The notes: generated by a model not told the origin, from the sequence alone. Shown: positions 52,429 through 62,533, counted from the first letter of the stretch. The stretch is DNA of 64,000 nt from Lysobacter capsici (GCF_018732085.1 NZ_CP076103.1:3720001-3784000), one strand, 5' to 3'. Numbers and translations are program-made.

Positions 52429-54711
52429 CTACTTCGCCAACGGCACCTCCAACCAACTGCCACCCAACCACTCGATCCGCAACGGCTCCCCCGCATCCGC
52501 CAGCGTCTCGTCGCTGACATCCTTGCCGCTGCCGTAATTGATCTGATCCTGCGGTGACTTGCCCGGCCACAGCAGCGCCACCACTCGACTGCCGGGCTGG
52601 AACTGTCGGCTGCCCAGCCGGCCCGCGCTGAAATCGAAACGCTCGCGCCGGTCCGGCGTGAGCAACCGGCGATACTCGGGATGCCCCTGATAACTCAGGC
52701 GCGACTGATACCGCGCCAACTCGACGTACTCGCCTTTGGCGGTGAGCTCGTACAGATCGACATGCAGGTCGAGATCGCGCTTGTTGGTCTTGAGTTCCAG
52801 ATGCCCGCCGAACAAGCCGCTGTACTCCACCGCCTGCGCGAACGGCTCGCTGACCAGCACCACGCTACCGACGGTGTCGATGGCCTTGTCGACCGCATTG
52901 CCGCCCGGGCTGATCCGATCGACATCGCCGCGTTCGGCCAGATTCAAGGTCTGCACGATCGGCGCCACGTTCCTGGACGCCTTCTCGCTCAGCACCCAGG
53001 TGCCGTCCTCGCGCGCCGCGCCGAAATGCAGGCGCAGCCGCCGCGGCCCCATCGCCGTCAATGACGGCGCGTGCTTCCAGACATTGGCGCCCATCACCTC
53101 GTAGTTGATCCGATCCTTCAGCAACGCCGGCTTGGGCGCGCCCTTGAACACATAATCGAACCACTGGTAGCGCAACTGGCCCATGTCGATCTGCGCGACC
53201 GGATCGACCGTATACCCGCGCACCGTGTTGCCGGCCACCACCGTGCCGCGCTGGCCGCTGAAATGATCGTAAGGCCCGATCACCAGGTAATGCTCGGCCT
53301 TGGGCCGATAGCGATAGTGCTCGCGCAGATGATGCAGCGCGCCGATCTGCGCGCCGTCGAAATACCCGGTGGTGGTCAACACCGGAATATCGATCGCGCC
53401 GTACTCCTCGCGATACGGAATCATGCCCTGCCAATACGCGTCGTAGTCGGGATGATCGAGCCAGCGCCGATACAACACATTGGGGGTTCCATCGAGCTTG
53501 TCGCGTTCGCGATACGCGCCGCCCTCGACATACCACTGCCGGAACATCCGCCGCCAACGCGCGTTGTCCTGAAACGGTGCGTTGTCCAGCGTCTTGTTGT
53601 TGGCGACATAGAACGGCCAGTAATGCTGGAAGCCGTAGAAGATGCCGCCTTCCATCGGCACGTCGATCCCGGGCGCGCCGGTCACCGACGGCATCATCGC
53701 CTTGAGCGCTTTCGGCCGGTGTTTGGCCGTGGCCCATTGCGTGAAACCCTCGTAACTGCCGCCGTACATGCCGACCCGCCCGTCGCTCCAGTCCTGCGCC
53801 GCGATCCAGTCGATCAACGCCGCCGCATCCGCGCCGTCGTGCTCGTACGGCACCGGCGTATCCGGACTGCAGCCCTTGCCGCGACTGAGCCCGGTCACGC
53901 CCGCGTAGCCGTTCGACGCACTGCGCCGCGCTTCGTTGAGCATCGTCGCCGGGTTGGCGTAGATGGTGAAGTTGAGCAAGGTGGTGAGCCTGGCCGGCGC
54001 CGCGCGCTGGCGTACGATCAGCGCGCACACGGTCGCACCGTCGGGCGTGCGTACCGCCACATCGCCCTGGATCAGGTAACGCCGCGCATCGTCGGCCGCC
54101 AGCAACTGCGCCGCCTGCGCCTTGAAGTCGCCGTAGACCGTGGCGATCATGTACAGGCGAACCAGCGCCAACGCCGCCGCCTGATCGATACGCGGCTTGT
54201 CCTTCTGCGCCGACAGCGCGGCGTCCACCGCCTGCTGCTCGGATGCCAGATCGAACTGATCGCCGCCGAACCCGCGTATCGCGATGGCCGCGGCGCGATC
54301 GTCCATCGAGCCGAACGCCGCCTGGAAACTGCGCCGGAACGCCGTATCGAAATCGACCCGCGCGCGCGCCTGCAACTGCTTGCTGGCCGCATAGATCTCG
54401 TACTGCGCCATCATCGCGCGCTGCTGCGGCGGCCCGCCGAGCGGCGACAACCGGCGCAGTTCCTCGATCGACGCCAATGCCCGCGCGTACTGCCCCGCGA
54501 CGATCTGCAAGCGCGCGGCATTGCCCAGGTAACGCACCCGGTCCGTATCGGCGTAATCGGCGAGCACCTGCTCGGCGAGCCTGGGCATCGCCCGGCCAAG
54601 CTCGGCGCGGTTCTCGACCGCAGCGGTGGGAAATGGATAGTCCGGGGCGGCGAACGCCGGGCCGGACAGCAACGACAGCACCACACAACACACCGCGACA
54701 GCGCGAAGCAT
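52429..54711 (-). CDS. Exported CocE/NonD family hydrolase
   Basis: A 760-residue secreted hydrolase of the X-prolyl dipeptidase/cocaine-esterase group. A signal peptide covers residues 1-21. An extra helical N-terminal region of about 190 residues precedes the alpha/beta-hydrolase fold, which carries DWIAAQDWSDGRVGMYGGSYEGFTQW with the nucleophile Ser in GGSYEG, a later TTGYFDGAQ (Asp region) and GPYDHFSG (His). The C-terminal 220 residues form the jelly-roll domain usual in this family. A GGAGAAAGGG ribosome site precedes the ATG. Substrate unknown: esters, amides or peptides. Confidence 0.88.
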   Translation of the reverse strand: MLRAVAVCCVVLSLLSGPAFAAPDYPFPTAAVENRAELGRAMPRLAEQVLADYADTDRVRYLGNAARLQIVAGQYARALASIEELRRLSPLGGPPQQRAMMAQYEIYAASKQLQARARVDFDTAFRRSFQAAFGSMDDRAAAIAIRGFGGDQFDLASEQQAVDAALSAQKDKPRIDQAAALALVRLYMIATVYGDFKAQAAQLLAADDARRYLIQGDVAVRTPDGATVCALIVRQRAAPARLTTLLNFTIYANPATMLNEARRSASNGYAGVTGLSRGKGCSPDTPVPYEHDGADAAALIDWIAAQDWSDGRVGMYGGSYEGFTQWATAKHRPKALKAMMPSVTGAPGIDVPMEGGIFYGFQHYWPFYVANNKTLDNAPFQDNARWRRMFRQWYVEGGAYRERDKLDGTPNVLYRRWLDHPDYDAYWQGMIPYREEYGAIDIPVLTTTGYFDGAQIGALHHLREHYRYRPKAEHYLVIGPYDHFSGQRGTVVAGNTVRGYTVDPVAQIDMGQLRYQWFDYVFKGAPKPALLKDRINYEVMGANVWKHAPSLTAMGPRRLRLHFGAAREDGTWVLSEKASRNVAPIVQTLNLAERGDVDRISPGGNAVDKAIDTVGSVVLVSEPFAQAVEYSGLFGGHLELKTNKRDLDLHVDLYELTAKGEYVELARYQSRLSYQGHPEYRRLLTPDRRERFDFSAGRLGSRQFQPGSRVVALLWPGKSPQDQINYGSGKDVSDETLADAGEPLRIEWLGGSWLEVPLAK

Positions 54712-55059
54712 CCCTTTCTCCCCTGGCCGCGAAGGGCGGCCGTAACGCTATGGATGAGCGAACGGGCGAAATGGTCGCATGGCCGGGCTACGAACGCGCC
54801 GGCCGAAGTCTCCGGAGTGGACCGATGCGACGAAGCCGGGGATGGCCGGAGCGAAACCGTTCGGATGCGGCGCGACATCGGGCCAGGCACGACGGACCAA
54901 CGCGTGGACCCGCCGGACATGAGCAACCGCGAGGCGTGCCGACGCCCATTGCCGCACTATCAGGCGGCAGCGGGCATGCGCCTGATTCAAGACGCTCCCG
55001 TGTCCGTTACCCAGCCCAATCTTCGTAGGAAAGAATATCTTCCCAGGCAAGGGACGGTC

Positions 55060-55569
55060 ATGAACCGAGTATGGATGTTGATGGTGGTGGCGATCGCGTT
55101 GCTCGGCTGCGATACACGCGCGTCGACCGCGGCCAGCCCCGGGGTTTCATCAAAACCCGAGCGCCCAACCGCCGCCGTGTCGGACAAGACGCCGCAGGTC
55201 GTGAAGGCCGTTCGAATTCCCAAGGGCGTCAAGTTCAAAGAGAAGCCGGACGCGTCGGGAAAACTGGCGGCGCTCACGATCGTCGCGCGCGACAACTCCA
55301 TCCAGACACTGGCTTGCGGGTGCAGCGGCGCATGCGCACCCAGCGGGTCCAATCCCTGCAAGCTGAGCAAGCAAGAGCCCACCGGCTCGACGATCTACGA
55401 ATGCTCAGGAACCTGCATCGGCAGCGAGCAAGGGCCCTGCGGCAGCTGCGCGATGCTGCCCTCCGGCGACAGTCTGTCGCCCCACGATTTCAAGCGGGTG
55501 CTGGGCGTCGAGGTGGTCGGAAAGGGGCGGCCGGGCGTGGAACGTGATCCTGAGCGGACTAAGCCGTAG
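55060..55569 (+). CDS. Cys-rich lipoprotein of unknown function
   Basis: A 169-residue protein with a lipoprotein signal (AIALLGC, Cys17) after a short N-terminus and an AAGGGA ribosome site. A polar Ser/Thr/Pro linker leads to a Cys-rich segment (residues about 85-130) with the pattern CGCSGAC, NPC, ECSGTC, PCGSC, where eight or more Cys could form disulfides or bind a metal. No family recognised. The frame is open far upstream through antisense of the hydrolase, but that part is not coding. The 348-base gap before it shows no other gene. Confidence 0.72.
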   Translation: MNRVWMLMVVAIALLGCDTRASTAASPGVSSKPERPTAAVSDKTPQVVKAVRIPKGVKFKEKPDASGKLAALTIVARDNSIQTLACGCSGACAPSGSNPCKLSKQEPTGSTIYECSGTCIGSEQGPCGSCAMLPSGDSLSPHDFKRVLGVEVVGKGRPGVERDPERTKP

Positions 55570-55867
55570 TGTCGATGTTGAACACGTCGGACATTGCCTT
55601 CTCGGTTTGGTTGGCGGTGCTCGCTCATTGCCGATAGCGACTATGGGACCCGGTGAGGAGACTGAGTTGATGTTGATGTCCGCTACCAACCCAAACCTGA
55701 CCGTCGGAAGATGCTCTGACCGAGTTTCCCAGCCAGGGCACGTTCGACTCCGTGAGTACTTTCGACGCAGCGCGAACTGCCGACGACGCGTGTCAGAATC
55801 GGCCTCGAGATCGAGCAATTTAATCTTGCATCAACCCCTACTACGGACAATCGCGCCAGGGTGAGGA

Positions 55868-58800
55868 ATGGTAGATTTCATCTCTGTTCGGCCGCATCGA
55901 GGGTCTCAGAATAACGGTTTTGAAGAACTTGTTGTCCAACTGGCGCGTCGCCGCCCACCGCTGGACGCCAAGGAGTTTAGGCGGATCGAGGGTGCAGGTG
56001 GCGACGCTGGTGTCGAGGCTCTGTGGCTCAAGAACGACGGCTCGTCCATCGGTATCCAAGCCAAGTACTTCCTTCGCGTTCGGGACATCGACTGGGCGCA
56101 GATCGACGAAAGCATAGCGACAACGCTAAAACACCGCCCGGAGGTCAACGTCTACCAAATCGCAATTGCGTGCGATCTGACAGACAAAGGCGGGGTAAAG
56201 GGACGGGGCCGGACTGGGTGGGCCACGTGGGATGAACACGTGAAGCGCTGGGAGGCGGACGCGCTAGCTCTGGGGCGCAAGGTCTCGTTCGAGCCGATCA
56301 CTGCCTCCGACTTGATTGACTGGTTGGGACAGCCAAGCGCTGCCGGCTTGGCGAGGTATTGGTTCGGGACCGACGTGCTCGGCCTCCCCTGGTTTGCCGA
56401 CCAAGTTCGGATAGCAAGCGCCGATCTCGGCGAGCGATACACGCCTGACCACCACGTCGACGTCGCTGCCTCACTAGCCTTCGATGGTCTGGCGAGGACG
56501 GCAACCCTTCGTGCCCGGTTGCTTCGGACTGTCGAGGCTACCTGGAAGCATCGTGTTGGGGGGACCTCAGCGACCCTGTCCGATGACGTACGGGAGGCCG
56601 CGGAGCGCGCTGACCACGCACTGAAGCGTGTGCATGCGATAGCCGATGCTGTCGGAGCGCCTACGACCACGGAGTGGGATGTCGAGCAGTGGCTCTCAGA
56701 CGCACGAGCAGCCGAACAGCTTCTAGACGGCTTGGACGAGGAGCTTCGCAAACAGGAACGCGTCGCTCAGGAGAGCGAGGCAAAGTTACGGTCCAATTCG
56801 GATCATCAGGCGCATTTTAAGTACAGCATTCGCAAGGCTCAGGAGGCGCTCAGTGACCTTGCCCGCCTTCTGGCGTCCGTTGCCTTCCGCGGGGATTCTA
56901 GCCGGATGTTGCTCGTCACCGGGGAGGCTGGCACGGGGAAGTCCCATATGCTCGCTGCCGAAGCCAACCGTTCGGTAGCGGAGGGGAGGCCTGCCCTACT
57001 CTTCCTGGGCCAGCAATTCGCTCAAGGCAACCCGTGGGACCAATGTGAACGGTCGCTCGGCTTGTCTGGATGGCCGCGGGATGAACTCTTTGGTGCATTA
57101 GATGCGGCTGGCGAAGCGACCGGCTCTAGGACGCTGATCCTCGTCGATGCCGTCAACGAGGGCGCTGGGGCCAATCTCTGGCGGAGTCATCTGGCAGGCT
57201 TCATCGAAAGCATTGCGCCGTACCCGAACGTCGCGGTTATTGTTGCCTGCCGGACTGAGTACGTACCGTTTGCGATCCCCAAGCCGATCTTGGATGTCTA
57301 TCCAAAGGTCGAGCTTCACGGCTTCACTAAGTTTGAGGAGCAGGAAGCTGCGGCGATTCAATACCTGGATCGTCGAGGAATAGTTCGGCCTGCTGGCCCT
57401 CTGCTCGCTCCGGAATTCTCGCATCCCCTCTTTCTCAAAGCGGCTTCGGATGCCCTTCTCCTGAAGCGGGTCTTTGTGTTCCCTCGGGGCTTGCGGGGAG
57501 CATTGAACATTCTGGGATTTTATCTCGATAGCATCGGCGGCAACCTGCTACCGGTATCTGCTGAGCCTGCCAATCTCTCGATCGAGCTGCGGCGCGCTCT
57601 GCAGAGGCTCGCTCAAGAGATGGCGCGCACAAAGCTCGACTACGTTCCGCGAAGCCAAGCCGATCTAATCGTCACCCAGACCTTTGCGCCGCGGACTCCA
57701 CCAGCAGGAATGACGTGGCTTGAGGTCCTCGTGCGTAACGGAATTGTGCGACTCGATCCTGACCCAAATGCCCAGGAGAACAGTTCCTTTGTGGCTCCGG
57801 ATGATGTGGCCAGAATCGCGTTCCAGCGGTTCCAGGATCACCTTTTTGTTCAAGCGTCCCTCTCTGGCGCGACAGACGCCACGAGCCTTTTTACCGCGAG
57901 TGGGCCACTCGAATGGCTTATGTCCAGCCCGAAGCGTTACGAGTGGTCAGGGCTCTTCGAAGCTCTATCGATCCAAATCCCCGAGACTTTCGACATGGAG
58001 TTGGTTGACGCGCTGCCGGGTGGAGCGGACCGTTGGTGGCGCGAGTGGGGTATTCAAGAGGGCTTCACACAAAGCGTCCGATGGCGAGCGATCACATCGC
58101 AAGCGGGCCACTTAACCTTCACAGATCGTTCGCTTACGCTCCTCAATTCGATCGACAAACTAGACAGTGATTCTCTCGGGTTACTGCTGGAAGTTGCCGC
58201 AGTCCCGGAGCACCCGTGGAATGCGAACATGTTGCACCGAAACCTGTGGCGCTGGGGCCTCAATCGGCGCGACCAGCAATGGTCACGGGTGATCGCCTTC
58301 GCGGCAGAAGACGACGAACACCCTGTCCACCGTCTTCTGAAGTGGGCCAACGGTGGAAAGCTGGATCACGCAGAACCCAAGATGCTGCGGCTAGTCGCAA
58401 TCACGCTGACTTGGCTCTGCTCATCTACTAGCCGCTACCTCCGGGATACCGCGACGAGAGGTTTGTGCCGACTCCTTCGGGAAGTGCCATCGATACACCA
58501 CGACTTGCTCACGATGATGGTGGAGGTGGACGACCTCTACGTGCTGGAGCGCCTGCTAGCAGCGTCCTACGGTGCGGCCTGCCAGCTCGGAGATGACCCC
58601 ATCCTCGAGACGATGGCGGTGACGACATTTGATCTGGTCTTCAACAATCGAGCGCCCCCGCAGCACCTGCTCGCACGCGACTACGCGCTTGGGGTTCTTG
58701 AAGTGGCGCAGGCTCGCGGTCGACTGCCTACCGCAGTGAACATGGCGAAAGCTCGCCCCCCATTCCCAACCAAGGCGTTTCGCGCTCCAAGCCAAGCTGT

Positions 58801-60364
58801 TCTGGAGAAGCGGAAAGAGAAGCTCGGCGACCACAGCATTCTTTGGAGCTGCGGAGAGCATGGCGACTTTGGGCGCTACGAAATTGTGTCTGCTGTTAAC
58901 GATTTCTCAGCGACCAAGCTTGATGAGCCAGCTCCGCTCTCGAAGCTCAACCGATTCGATCTGTTCGTCGTCGAGGTGGCCACCATTAACCTCGAACGCG
59001 AGTTGGCTTTCGAGGCGCTTCAGAAGGCCACCAAGGATGTCTGGAGCTTCAGGTTCGGTAGCGTCGAGGGTGGTTTCAAGATTACGAAGACGCGCTTAGA
59101 GGCGGCAACAGAGACATTGCAAGAGTGTGAGGATGCGTTCCTCGCTCTGCTCACTCATGAGGAACGAAATCGCTATGTAAAGGATGCATCCCACTTCCTC
59201 CTTGGCAATCGTGGCAATCGTGAACCAGCAACCTTCGATCCTAGATGGGCACAGCGATGGGTGACTGCGCGAGCCTATAGCTTAGGCTGGACTAAGGAGC
59301 GATTCGGCGATGACCGCACACCGTCTGATCATGGCCGGCAACGGGCGCGCATCGAGCGCGTTGGTAAGAAGTACCAGTGGATCGCGCTATACGAGCTTCT
59401 GGCTTGGCTGAGTGACACGCATTGGCTCAAAGGCAATTCTGGCGAGCAACCCAAACGTTACTCCTACCCGACCGATACGGCGTTCCAGCGAGACCTGGAT
59501 CCCACGCTAGCTGCAGATGCCGATATACAAGCCTTGCCGGAAAGCAAGTGGTGGAAGCTCGACTTCAACATGCGTTCGATCTCAGACGATCAGCTCACCA
59601 CTTGGGCGATACAAAACGATCCTTGGCACTCCGCCAGGAATGCCATCTTTCGCACAGCCCCCGGAAATGAGGAGTGGGTCACTCTTCATTCCTTTCAAAG
59701 GGCGGTGGAACGATTCTCTGATCGGGACTTCGTACGGCGGGAGATTGGACTCCGGCGAGAGGGATTTCAGTTCGTTCACTGTCTTATCGTGGCGCAGAAG
59801 GAACTTCGGCCCACATATGACGCCTTGGTGGTGGCCAGGGATCGCAACGCGCATCATTGGGAGCCGTCCGAGCTGACTGACGGACCTTACCTCGGCGAGT
59901 ACGGTTGGCGAGCAACTTGGCCCAGCCTTGAATGGTCACCTGGCAAGAGACTGCCAGGTGACGTATCCGCGCTTGAGCCAGTGGTGGAATACTCTTGGGA
60001 GAGTCACTTGGATGCGTCGCGCCCAGACGGAGTGAATCTACGATTGCCAAGCCAGGGTCTCCTTGGCTTATTGAGCTTGGCGCCGCCAACTTCACTCTCC
60101 CCTAACACAACTGTGGATCATGTCGGTAGGGCCGTTATTGTTCACCATAAAGGACAGGAGAGCGGCCACTCAGTCACGATCCGCAGGGATACGCTTGAGC
60201 GCTTGCTTGTCGAACATCAACTTGGCTGCCTTTGGTTCGTCTCGGCGGAACGTAGCGCTTGGCCCACAGGCGGATATAAAGAGTGCACGCGCCGTTGGTT
60301 CGGGAGTTTAATTGCATTCGACGGCCGCCGAATCAAGAGCTTTGACTGGGAGACACCTTGGTGA
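55868..60364 (+). CDS. PD-(D/E)XK nuclease-like / STAND NTPase, candidate Avs-type anti-phage protein
   Basis: A 1498-residue protein. Residues 1-180 resemble a PD-(D/E)XK (Mrr/Cap4-like) nuclease: helix with Glu19-Glu20, then GGDAGVEALW (Asp46) and IGIQAKYF (Gln64-x-Lys66). A coiled region (about 220-330) follows. A STAND-type NTPase has Walker A GEAGTGKS (352-359), Walker B-like LILVDAVNE (Asp427), an Arg-bearing VIVACRTEY sensor and a SHPLFLKAA motif. About 900 residues with helical-repeat character form the rest, as the sensor regions of Avs proteins do. It stands alone, and its G+C and codon use are clearly lower than its neighbours, pointing to transfer. Function is inferred from architecture; a different STAND role is possible. 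Confidence 0.85.
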   Translation: MVDFISVRPHRGSQNNGFEELVVQLARRRPPLDAKEFRRIEGAGGDAGVEALWLKNDGSSIGIQAKYFLRVRDIDWAQIDESIATTLKHRPEVNVYQIAIACDLTDKGGVKGRGRTGWATWDEHVKRWEADALALGRKVSFEPITASDLIDWLGQPSAAGLARYWFGTDVLGLPWFADQVRIASADLGERYTPDHHVDVAASLAFDGLARTATLRARLLRTVEATWKHRVGGTSATLSDDVREAAERADHALKRVHAIADAVGAPTTTEWDVEQWLSDARAAEQLLDGLDEELRKQERVAQESEAKLRSNSDHQAHFKYSIRKAQEALSDLARLLASVAFRGDSSRMLLVTGEAGTGKSHMLAAEANRSVAEGRPALLFLGQQFAQGNPWDQCERSLGLSGWPRDELFGALDAAGEATGSRTLILVDAVNEGAGANLWRSHLAGFIESIAPYPNVAVIVACRTEYVPFAIPKPILDVYPKVELHGFTKFEEQEAAAIQYLDRRGIVRPAGPLLAPEFSHPLFLKAASDALLLKRVFVFPRGLRGALNILGFYLDSIGGNLLPVSAEPANLSIELRRALQRLAQEMARTKLDYVPRSQADLIVTQTFAPRTPPAGMTWLEVLVRNGIVRLDPDPNAQENSSFVAPDDVARIAFQRFQDHLFVQASLSGATDATSLFTASGPLEWLMSSPKRYEWSGLFEALSIQIPETFDMELVDALPGGADRWWREWGIQEGFTQSVRWRAITSQAGHLTFTDRSLTLLNSIDKLDSDSLGLLLEVAAVPEHPWNANMLHRNLWRWGLNRRDQQWSRVIAFAAEDDEHPVHRLLKWANGGKLDHAEPKMLRLVAITLTWLCSSTSRYLRDTATRGLCRLLREVPSIHHDLLTMMVEVDDLYVLERLLAASYGAACQLGDDPILETMAVTTFDLVFNNRAPPQHLLARDYALGVLEVAQARGRLPTAVNMAKARPPFPTKAFRAPSQAVLEKRKEKLGDHSILWSCGEHGDFGRYEIVSAVNDFSATKLDEPAPLSKLNRFDLFVVEVATINLERELAFEALQKATKDVWSFRFGSVEGGFKITKTRLEAATETLQECEDAFLALLTHEERNRYVKDASHFLLGNRGNREPATFDPRWAQRWVTARAYSLGWTKERFGDDRTPSDHGRQRARIERVGKKYQWIALYELLAWLSDTHWLKGNSGEQPKRYSYPTDTAFQRDLDPTLAADADIQALPESKWWKLDFNMRSISDDQLTTWAIQNDPWHSARNAIFRTAPGNEEWVTLHSFQRAVERFSDRDFVRREIGLRREGFQFVHCLIVAQKELRPTYDALVVARDRNAHHWEPSELTDGPYLGEYGWRATWPSLEWSPGKRLPGDVSALEPVVEYSWESHLDASRPDGVNLRLPSQGLLGLLSLAPPTSLSPNTTVDHVGRAVIVHHKGQESGHSVTIRRDTLERLLVEHQLGCLWFVSAERSAWPTGGYKECTRRWFGSLIAFDGRRIKSFDWETPW

Positions 60365-60763
60365 ACTTGGGCCTGCTATTTGCGAGGCCTAAAGGGCGAG
60401 AGGAACGTTGGCGCTGCGAGCCAATCTAGTTTTCTCCCGAAGCCAGTGCGGAGCACAGAGTCAGGTCGAGCTTCGTAGCATGAGGAAGGCATTTCTTAAC
60501 CGGGGAAGAGTTCCGGTTACCCTCACGACGCCCGGTACTGATCGAAAGCGGCCGTCGTCACTATCGGAAGAACAACGGCGACGACAATTCTCAACGCTCC
60601 ACCATGCCGGCCCTTCCGAAGGACGGTTATATCGGGTTTTTGGGTCACCTAAACCCCCGCGCTCTCCATGGTGTAGCCGACGACTGCGGCTCCACGCCGG
60701 GCCTATCTCAGCATCCCGCCACGTATCGACTCGCGCTCGCAGACCGCACTCAAGCGCAGACGC
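60365..60763. other. Non-coding gap after the STAND gene
   Basis: About 400 bases of mixed composition between the STAND gene and the opposing small gene. Short open frames exist, but none has a plausible start or protein-like composition. No terminator, attachment-site repeat or tRNA fragment was found. Confidence 0.5.
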
Positions 60764-61180
60764 TCAGCCCCCGCCCTTGCGCAAGAACTCGGCGTACTTG
60801 GCGATGTTGTGGTCGATCTGATCGACGGGGAAACTGCTTGTTCCGGCGGCGATTGCACCCGCCGCCGCGGCGATGGCGGCGGCTATGCCCATGAGGTGGT
60901 CGGTGGCGAGCACGCCGATTGCGTCTTCTATCGCCTGCTGCTTGCTCGTATCGGGCGGCGCGCCGCCGGTCATTTGCTTCAGCAAGATCGCCTGACTGAG
61001 CAGAGCGAGTTTGCCGACGCCATCGAGGTAACCGGCGGCCGCCTGCCCGATCAAGTCGGCGGCGCCGGGCGACACGGCATGCAGGGAGTCGAGCGCCTGC
61101 ACCGCCGCCTCGGCGGCCTGTCGGGTCTTGGCCTGGGGATCGGTGCCGGCGAAACGCGCGCCGAGCGCTGTGTCGTTCAT
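60764..61180 (-). CDS. Small Ala-rich helical protein of unknown function
   Basis: A 138-residue protein with an AAGGAG ribosome site eight bases before its ATG. It is almost wholly helical and very rich in Ala and Gly, with one strongly hydrophobic stretch (MGIAAAIAAAAGAIAAG, residues about 97-113) that could insert in a membrane or form a helical hairpin. No signal peptide. Two further small helical proteins on the same strand lie at 62983-64000, and the three may belong together. Function not recognised. Confidence 0.65.
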   Translation of the reverse strand: MNDTALGARFAGTDPQAKTRQAAEAAVQALDSLHAVSPGAADLIGQAAAGYLDGVGKLALLSQAILLKQMTGGAPPDTSKQQAIEDAIGVLATDHLMGIAAAIAAAAGAIAAGTSSFPVDQIDHNIAKYAEFLRKGGG

Positions 61181-61559
61181 CAGTGGGCTCCTTGCTTAGG
61201 TCAGAAAAATGTACTTCGCCATTCCCACACCTTCCGCTTGGCGCCATCGCGGCGTTGCGCACATGAACAACGAAGATGATCGCAAGGCGCCTTGCCAGAA
61301 CCACCGATCGCATTTGGCTGCCACGCCGCTCCTTCCTGCGCCCGCATGCCCGGCCCTAGCATCGGTCGTCGGCCATCTCGTGCCTTTACGGGCAGGCCGA
61401 CGTTTACTTGGCGGCACGGGCTCTGCCAGAGCCAAAGCGTATCGCGTGCGTGGTACCGCAGAAAGTTATCGGGTGCCCGAAGCTGCGCTTCGATCAGCCT
61501 GGTGCGTTGGCTGCGCAGGTCGAAGGTCGGTGCCGCCCGGTCAGTCAGGTGAGCGTCCG

Positions 61560-62240
61560 ACGCGTTTAGTGCGTGATCGCAGTTAACCAGCGCCTCGCTG
61601 GAAGATGGAGCCGACCGGGTTCTGGGTTATGGTCATCCTTGGCTAAGGAGTGGGTCGACGCCGGCCGGGACGGTCGGCTCGCAAGGATCAAAGCGTTGCG
61701 CGCGACGCGTGAAGCCCGACGCGCAAAGCCGGGAAGCCCTATCGCGAGGCTCTGCGCTTTGCGCACGATGCCTGAACCTTCGACCGCAACATCGCCCTAC
61801 CCGGCCGCGACGCTTCGCGCTTGCGCGCAAGGCGCATCGTGTTGCGATCGCAAGCCTCTGCGCTCGGGCCGCAAGGCTCACCGGTGCAAGCGCAAGCCAT
61901 CGCGCCTTGCGCGCCGCCCTTACGGCTTGCGCGCAGAGCAAATTGGCTTGCGATCACAAGCTTTGGACCGTTGCGCGCAAGGGTCGGCGGAGCGCGCGCA
62001 AGGGGTTGGGCTCGGCGGTCGGGATGGGCGAGGCGGCGGCTGGGGCGTTGCGGCTTGCGGTCGGGGTCGATCGGGCGGAGGACCGAGCGCAACGGGTTGC
62101 GTCCCGGGCATTTGGCTTTGCGCGCAAGGCTTTTTGCTTTGCGATCGGGGCTGCGCGGGACGCCGCCGAGGCCCAACGGCTCACGGGTGGGGCTCGGCGG
62201 GCCGCCGTCGCCCCGCCCTGCCCGGCGGGTGAGCCGGGGC
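61560..62240. repeat. Non-coding stretch dense in TTGCGCGCAA/TTGCGATCGCAA palindromes
   Basis: Part of a 1.07 kb gap (61181-62248) without a supported gene. Palindromes include CTTGCGCGCAAG at 61820, TTGCGATCGCAA at 61842, the near-palindrome CTTGCGATCACAAG at 61947, and TTGCGCGCAA at 61971 and 62118, besides many half sites. Open frames across it are Arg/Ala-rich in all readings, as expected of repeats. Confidence 0.6.
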
Positions 62241-62248
62241 GATGCGCG

Positions 62249-62533
62249 TCAGTGCAGGCGCGGCCCAGGCGACGGCCCGTGCGAGTCGCCGCCGCCGGGT
62301 GTCCGCACGCAGGCGTCCACGACCGGCGCCAGACGTTGGGCCAGGGCCTGGAAGATGTCGCGGAGCAGCTGGTGGTTGGAACTGGCGGGATAGCCGATGG
62401 CGGCCAGCACGTCGGGCTGCAAGGTGCGCACGATGCCGTGCAGTTCCTGGTGGAAGGCCGACAGCGCCTTGAAGGCGTCGGCGGGCATCACCACCCCGTC
62501 TTGCGGGGGTGTGGGGTCGGGTTTTCGGGGCAT
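62249..62533 (-). CDS. Small hypothetical protein, possibly XAC0095-like
   Basis: A 94-residue protein starting MPRKPDPTPPQDG, with an AAAGGAG ribosome site. A Pro-rich leader is followed by GVVMPADAFKALSAFHQEL, whose pattern recalls the XAC0095 family of small xanthomonad proteins (from memory, unverified), then a helical region and a Gly/Pro-rich tail. No signal peptide or membrane segment. Role unknown. Confidence 0.6.
   Translation of the reverse strand: MPRKPDPTPPQDGVVMPADAFKALSAFHQELHGIVRTLQPDVLAAIGYPASSNHQLLRDIFQALAQRLAPVVDACVRTPGGGDSHGPSPGPRLH

Noticed and set aside
52865..54691. Long open frame on the same strand as the CocE/NonD hydrolase in another frame
   Set aside because: Arg/Gly-rich composition without structure, while the overlapping hydrolase has a signal peptide and catalytic motifs.
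55570..60763. Integration by a mobile element (integrase, attachment-site repeats) around the STAND gene
   Set aside because: No integrase, transposase, tRNA fragment or flanking direct repeat was found; transfer is inferred only from composition.
60408..60821. Open frame of about 137 codons downstream of the STAND gene
   Set aside because: TTG start without ribosome site, protein of Arg/Ser-rich random character, and it runs into the opposite strand of a better-supported gene.
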